Positions 7,701 through 9,280 of a stretch of 9,280 nt of DNA are shown here, piece by piece. How positions within the stretch are numbered: position 1 is the first letter of the stretch; every line of letters starts with the position of its first letter. The notes beneath the pieces are model-generated. The model searched no databases, was not told the DNA's origin, and was given only the letters and a program-made list of their open reading frames with translations. The translations under genes were made by a program, and so were the position numbers. The stretch lies in contig CAIVXW010000006.1 in the NCBI GenBank assembly GCA_903910005.1, forward strand, positions 1 through 9,280, in the 5' to 3' direction. Source of the stretch: an uncultured Methylococcaceae bacterium. GTDB taxonomy: Bacteria; Pseudomonadota; Gammaproteobacteria; Methylococcales; Methylococcaceae.

Positions 7701-9280
7701 CGTCCAGTTCGCTGGCAACCCCTGAACTGTCGCCGCCTTCCCCACCCCAGGTCACCACCGAACCATCGGCCCTGAGGGCGGCAAAGGCGGTGTCGGTGGA
7801 ACGAATGTCGATGACGGCGGGGCTGCCGTCCAGGGCAGCAGCAACGGAACGGCTGTCGCCGCCGCTGGCAGGATCACCCCAGGTGACCACTGAACCGTCG
7901 GCACGAACGGCGGCAAAGGCGAACGCATTGGCAGCGAGTTGCACCACATCAACCGTTCCGTTGAGGGCAGCGGCTACCGCCTGACTGTCACCGCCTGCTC
8001 CGCCCCAGGTGACCACTGAGCCATCGGCCCTGAGGGCGGCGAAGGCGGTCGCCGTGGCTGCAAGCCGGGTGACGTCAAGCGTACCATCCAGCCGGGCGGC
8101 TACCGGGCCGCTGTCACCGCCCCAGTCCGCATTTCCCCAGGTCACCAGCGAGCCATCGGCCCGTATGGCGGCAAATGCTTCGGTGTTGGCGGTGATCGAC
8201 ACTACATCGACAACCCCCTTGAGGGCCGCCTGTACCGGGCGGCTGTCACCGCCACGATCGGCATCGCCCCAGGTGACTACCGAGCCATCGGTTCTGAGGG
8301 CGGCAAACGCCCCGGCCGTCGCTGTAACCGAGACTACATCAATGGTCCCTGCCAGGGCTGCAGCGACCGGTTGGCTATTGCCACCGTCATTCGCATCGCC
8401 CCAGGTGACCACCGAACCATCGGTTCTGAGGGCGGCAAACGCCCCGGCAGTGGCGGCGATTGTCTGCACAGCCACCGTGCCATTCAGGGCCGTGGCCACC
8501 GCCTGGCTGTCGCCGCCCCGGTTACTGCCACCCCAGACCGCTACGGCTCCCTCCGCCAGCAGGGCCGCATAGGCACCCTGAGAGTAACCCGCTACCGTCA
8601 TGAGCGACTCGACACCGGTTCGACCCGCCAACGCCAGCCCGACATCAGCCCTGTCGCCGCCCCAACGGGCATCGCCCCAGGTGACGACTGTCCCGTCAGC
8701 CCGCAAGGCTGCAAAGGCTCTGCCATTCGGTATGATCGTGGTCACGTCGACCGAACCGTCCAGCAAGCCGGCCACGGCCTGGCTGTCGCCACCGGCCGTG
8801 GCTGTACCGAAGGTCACCACCGAGCCATCCGCCCTGAGGGCCGCAAACGCCGCATCGTTGGCGAACAGGGCCGTAACCGGTACCTCCCCCTTGAGGGGTG
8901 CCCATGCACGGTTCCAGTGGGTATCGCCCCAGCTCACGACCGAGCCATCCTGCCGGAGCGCGGCAAACGCGGTACGGGTTGCCTCAATCGACACGACGGC
9001 CTGGGTACCGTCCAGTTGATCCGCCCGCGCCTGACTGTCGCCACCGTGACGTGCATCGCCCCAGGTCACCACCGAACCGTCGGCCCGGAGTGCGGCAAAG
9101 GCGTAGGGGTTGGCATACAGGCGGGTGACCGGCTGACGACCGTCCAGCAGGGCGGCCACCGCATCACTGTCTCCCCCTGCCCCGCTGTCTCCCCAGGTCA
9201 CCACCGAACCATCAACCCTCAGGGCAGCAAACGCGGTGGCGGTGGCGTAGAGGGCCGTGACCTCAAGGGTTCCGTCGAGG
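4750..9280 (-). CDS. Giant RTX surface/secreted protein with RCC1-like repeats (N-terminus beyond right edge)
   Basis: The frame is open from the right edge to TAA at 4750-4752, giving about 1,509 visible residues; the true start is outside the window. In N-to-C order: sixteen RCC1/BLIP-II-like repeats (7204-9279); an Ig-like domain (about 6889-7203; DADGLGALRYQWL, PADVGHALRVQVSY); a second Ig-like domain (6619-6888); a Calx-beta-like domain (6313-6618; VNEGTTVQITL, EGTETLSLSLVD); a cadherin-like CADG-type domain (about 6013-6312; LPAWLQFDA, LTATDPEGLTAS); a near-identical Ig-like plus Calx-beta-like pair (5437-6012); and two RTX blocks with a C-terminal tail (GVDTLTAIEVLRFADGD). This architecture is typical of proteins exported by type I secretion, folded by extracellular calcium and used as adhesins or extracellular matrix components. 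No catalytic domain is visible, so adhesion or binding is an inference. No type I secretion genes lie in the window. Its C-terminus reads through without breaks. A repeat-rich S-layer-like protein is the main alternative role. Confidence 0.93.
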   Translation of the reverse strand, partial: LDGTLEVTALYATATAFAALRVDGSVVTWGDSGAGGDSDAVAALLDGRQPVTRLYANPYAFAALRADGSVVTWGDARHGGDSQARADQLDGTQAVVSIEATRTAFAALRQDGSVVSWGDTHWNRAWAPLKGEVPVTALFANDAAFAALRADGSVVTFGTATAGGDSQAVAGLLDGSVDVTTIIPNGRAFAALRADGTVVTWGDARWGGDRADVGLALAGRTGVESLMTVAGYSQGAYAALLAEGAVAVWGGSNRGGDSQAVATALNGTVAVQTIAATAGAFAALRTDGSVVTWGDANDGGNSQPVAAALAGTIDVVSVTATAGAFAALRTDGSVVTWGDADRGGDSRPVQAALKGVVDVVSITANTEAFAAIRADGSLVTWGNADWGGDSGPVAARLDGTLDVTRLAATATAFAALRADGSVVTWGGAGGDSQAVAAALNGTVDVVQLAANAFAFAAVRADGSVVTWGDPASGGDSRSVAAALDGSPAVIDIRSTDTAFAALRADGSVVTWGGEGGDSSGVASELDGHLRVQTLAASSTAFAALREDGSVVTWGQPVGGGDSRSVQAALSGPHSVKALHANDAAFAAIRDDGSVIAWGDPTAGGTSPSAQRVNSVQATRGAFAALTDSGAVVVWGDPYYGGDGRAVASGLNGTLPVTALYATDEAFAAVRADGSVVSWGINLGGDERAVAASLQSGVVGSVNVQPVNAEPTGSVTLQGKLKPGKTLTVVSSLDDADGLGALRYQWLRDDQPIRLASGERYILKPADVGHALRVQVSYVDGQGTTEQVSSAGVSIPVPNRPPSGAVIISDTTPTEAQRLTVTHRLSDADGLGPVAYRWQRGTRVVGEGADYTVTAADVGQSLQVVASYTDGGGHAESLASAPTQPVQGLPVYRLTADQTTVNEGTTVQITLTTTHLPPLSQVPLRLSGRIDGTDLVEPWPAAPLVTGADGTARLTIELRADQRTEGTETLSLSLVDAPDQTVTVTVLDTSRNQAPQVNATIADQSAFETRGFQYVLPAGLFTDPESAELVYAARLQNGKPLPAWLQFDANALRFEATPPLDSPDIRVILTATDPEGLTASLGFSLLTPTPNRPPSGAVIISDTTPTEAQRLTVTHRLSDADGLGPVAYRWQRGTRVVGEGADYTVTAADVGQSLQVVASYTDGGGHAESLASAPTQPVQGLPVYRLTADQTTVNEGTTVQITLTTTHLPPLSQVPLRLSGRIDSADLAPPWPAAPLVIGADGTARLTIELRADQRTEGTETLSLSLVDAPDQTVTVTVLDTSQAAVEPLPVTATDGDDAWTGTAGRDRFNGLAGNDTLNGLAGDDTLLGGAGDDVLRGGRGTDMMLGGEGEDTYEVDNRQDRVVESTHPGEVDVIESGVSYTLPDNVEILTLTRTALDGWGNDLDNLMQGTALDNWLTGYDGDDTLQGLAGNDTLQGGAGNDRLLGGAGLDVALFVEAGQSDYKLIRDVEGLQWIVESVGEPDTGVDTLTAIEVLRFADGDLILPGLMIG
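4918..5082 (-). repeat. C-terminal RTX calcium-binding repeat block
   Basis: About five tandem nonapeptide-type units of the GGxGxDxLx kind are visible, such as GDDTLQG, LAGNDTLQG, GAGNDRLLG and GAGLDVALF. Such repeats form a parallel beta-roll that binds calcium outside the cell. The block is followed by about 55 residues containing DTLTAIEVLRFADG, a tail type commonly seen at the end of type I secreted RTX proteins. Confidence 0.9.
5221..5400 (-). repeat. First RTX calcium-binding repeat block
   Basis: The block starts at DGDDAWTGTAG and continues with LAGNDTLNG, LAGDDTLLG, GAGDDVLRG, GRGTDMMLG and GEGEDTY. This is five to six glycine/aspartate-rich nonapeptides. It is separated from the second block by a linker with VSYTLPDNVEILTLT, a segment widely found between RTX blocks. 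Confidence 0.92.
5438..6015. repeat. 578-bp direct repeat, copy 1 (Ig-like + Calx-beta-like module)
   Basis: It matches 6314-6891 without gaps at a constant offset of 876 bases. I count about 21 mismatches by eye, roughly 96% identity. Nine of these fall within 5596-5613. The copy encodes an Ig-like domain plus a Calx-beta-like domain and directly precedes the RTX blocks in the protein. Confidence 0.95.
6314..6891. repeat. 578-bp direct repeat, copy 2 (Ig-like + Calx-beta-like module)
   Basis: This is the partner of 5438-6015. The two copies are separated by 298 bases (6016-6313) that encode the unique cadherin-like domain. The sequence diverges abruptly at both ends, just outside the NRPPSG and VLDTS coding edges, so the duplicated unit matches a domain pair closely. 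Confidence 0.95.
7204..9279 (-). repeat. Sixteen tandem RCC1/BLIP-II-like repeats of about 44 residues (132 bp)
   Basis: Sixteen units fill exactly 692 residues with no gaps between them. The common pattern is L-x-G-x5-V-type beta strand, then AFAALRADGSVVTWGD, a variable pair, GGDS and a short Ala/Val-rich helix-like end. Units in coding order are 44, 44, 40, 44, 44, 48, 44, 44, 44, 42, 44, 42, 44, 43, 38 and 43 residues. The third unit (8896-9015) lacks GGDS, the sixth (8488-8631) carries an insertion around GYSQGAYAALLAEG, and the fifteenth (7333-7446) lacks its first strand. The pattern 'A(L)..DG.V..WG' is that of RCC1-like beta-propeller blades; BLIP-II blades are of similar size. The array continues past the right edge. 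A binding role is inferred only. Confidence 0.9.

Noticed and set aside
8009..8572. Plus-strand open frame with repeated 'SPPQVTTEPSA'-like text
   Set aside because: It is the reverse complement reading of the RCC1-like repeats; the repetition is inherited from the real gene on the minus strand.
7204..9280. Regular periodicity that might suggest a CRISPR or satellite array
   Set aside because: The period is 132 bases, multiples of three are kept, and variation follows codon and protein constraints. It is a protein repeat array, not a repeat-spacer array.

Overview
The window looks like chromosomal DNA of a fairly GC-rich (high fifties percent, judged by eye) proteobacterium. A gammaproteobacterium is likely: the SucA and SucB proteins read like close relatives of the E. 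coli 2-oxoglutarate dehydrogenase subunits, and a very large RTX-type secreted protein sits next to them. The genus cannot be fixed from this sequence alone.

Layout. Positions 1-289 carry plus-strand coding remnants: the last 38 codons of an unrecognised protein (3-119), then, in another frame, a stretch whose end resembles the C-terminus of RTX/T1SS-type surface proteins (122-289). Positions 290-503 are essentially gene-free. They hold an AT-rich island and a perfect 10-bp inverted repeat (461-485) just past the end of sucB. Everything else runs on the minus strand. Reading in the direction of transcription (right to left), these are a giant RTX protein gene (4750 to beyond the right edge), a 216-232 base spacer, sucA (1684-4518) and sucB (504-1709). 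sucA and sucB overlap by 26 bases.

SucA and SucB are the E1 and E2 components of the 2-oxoglutarate dehydrogenase complex of the TCA cycle, and both appear intact with all key motifs. The third component (lipoamide dehydrogenase) is not in the window, and sdh genes are not upstream as they are in E. coli. The RTX protein is a mosaic. It has at least 16 RCC1/BLIP-II-like repeats of about 44 residues (core AFAALRADGSVVTWGD..GGDS), then an Ig-like domain, an Ig-like plus Calx-beta-like pair, a cadherin-like (CADG type) domain, a second nearly identical Ig-like plus Calx-beta-like pair, and two blocks of RTX calcium-binding nonapeptides with a type I secretion style C-terminus. Its N-terminus lies outside the window.

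The most interesting material is inside the RTX gene. There is a 578-bp, about 96% identical direct repeat whose protein differences are almost all confined to one short loop. There is also a long repeat array with signs of recent tandem duplication, and a possible grouping into seven-repeat propeller units. I found no tRNA, rRNA, CRISPR array, insertion sequence or defence system.
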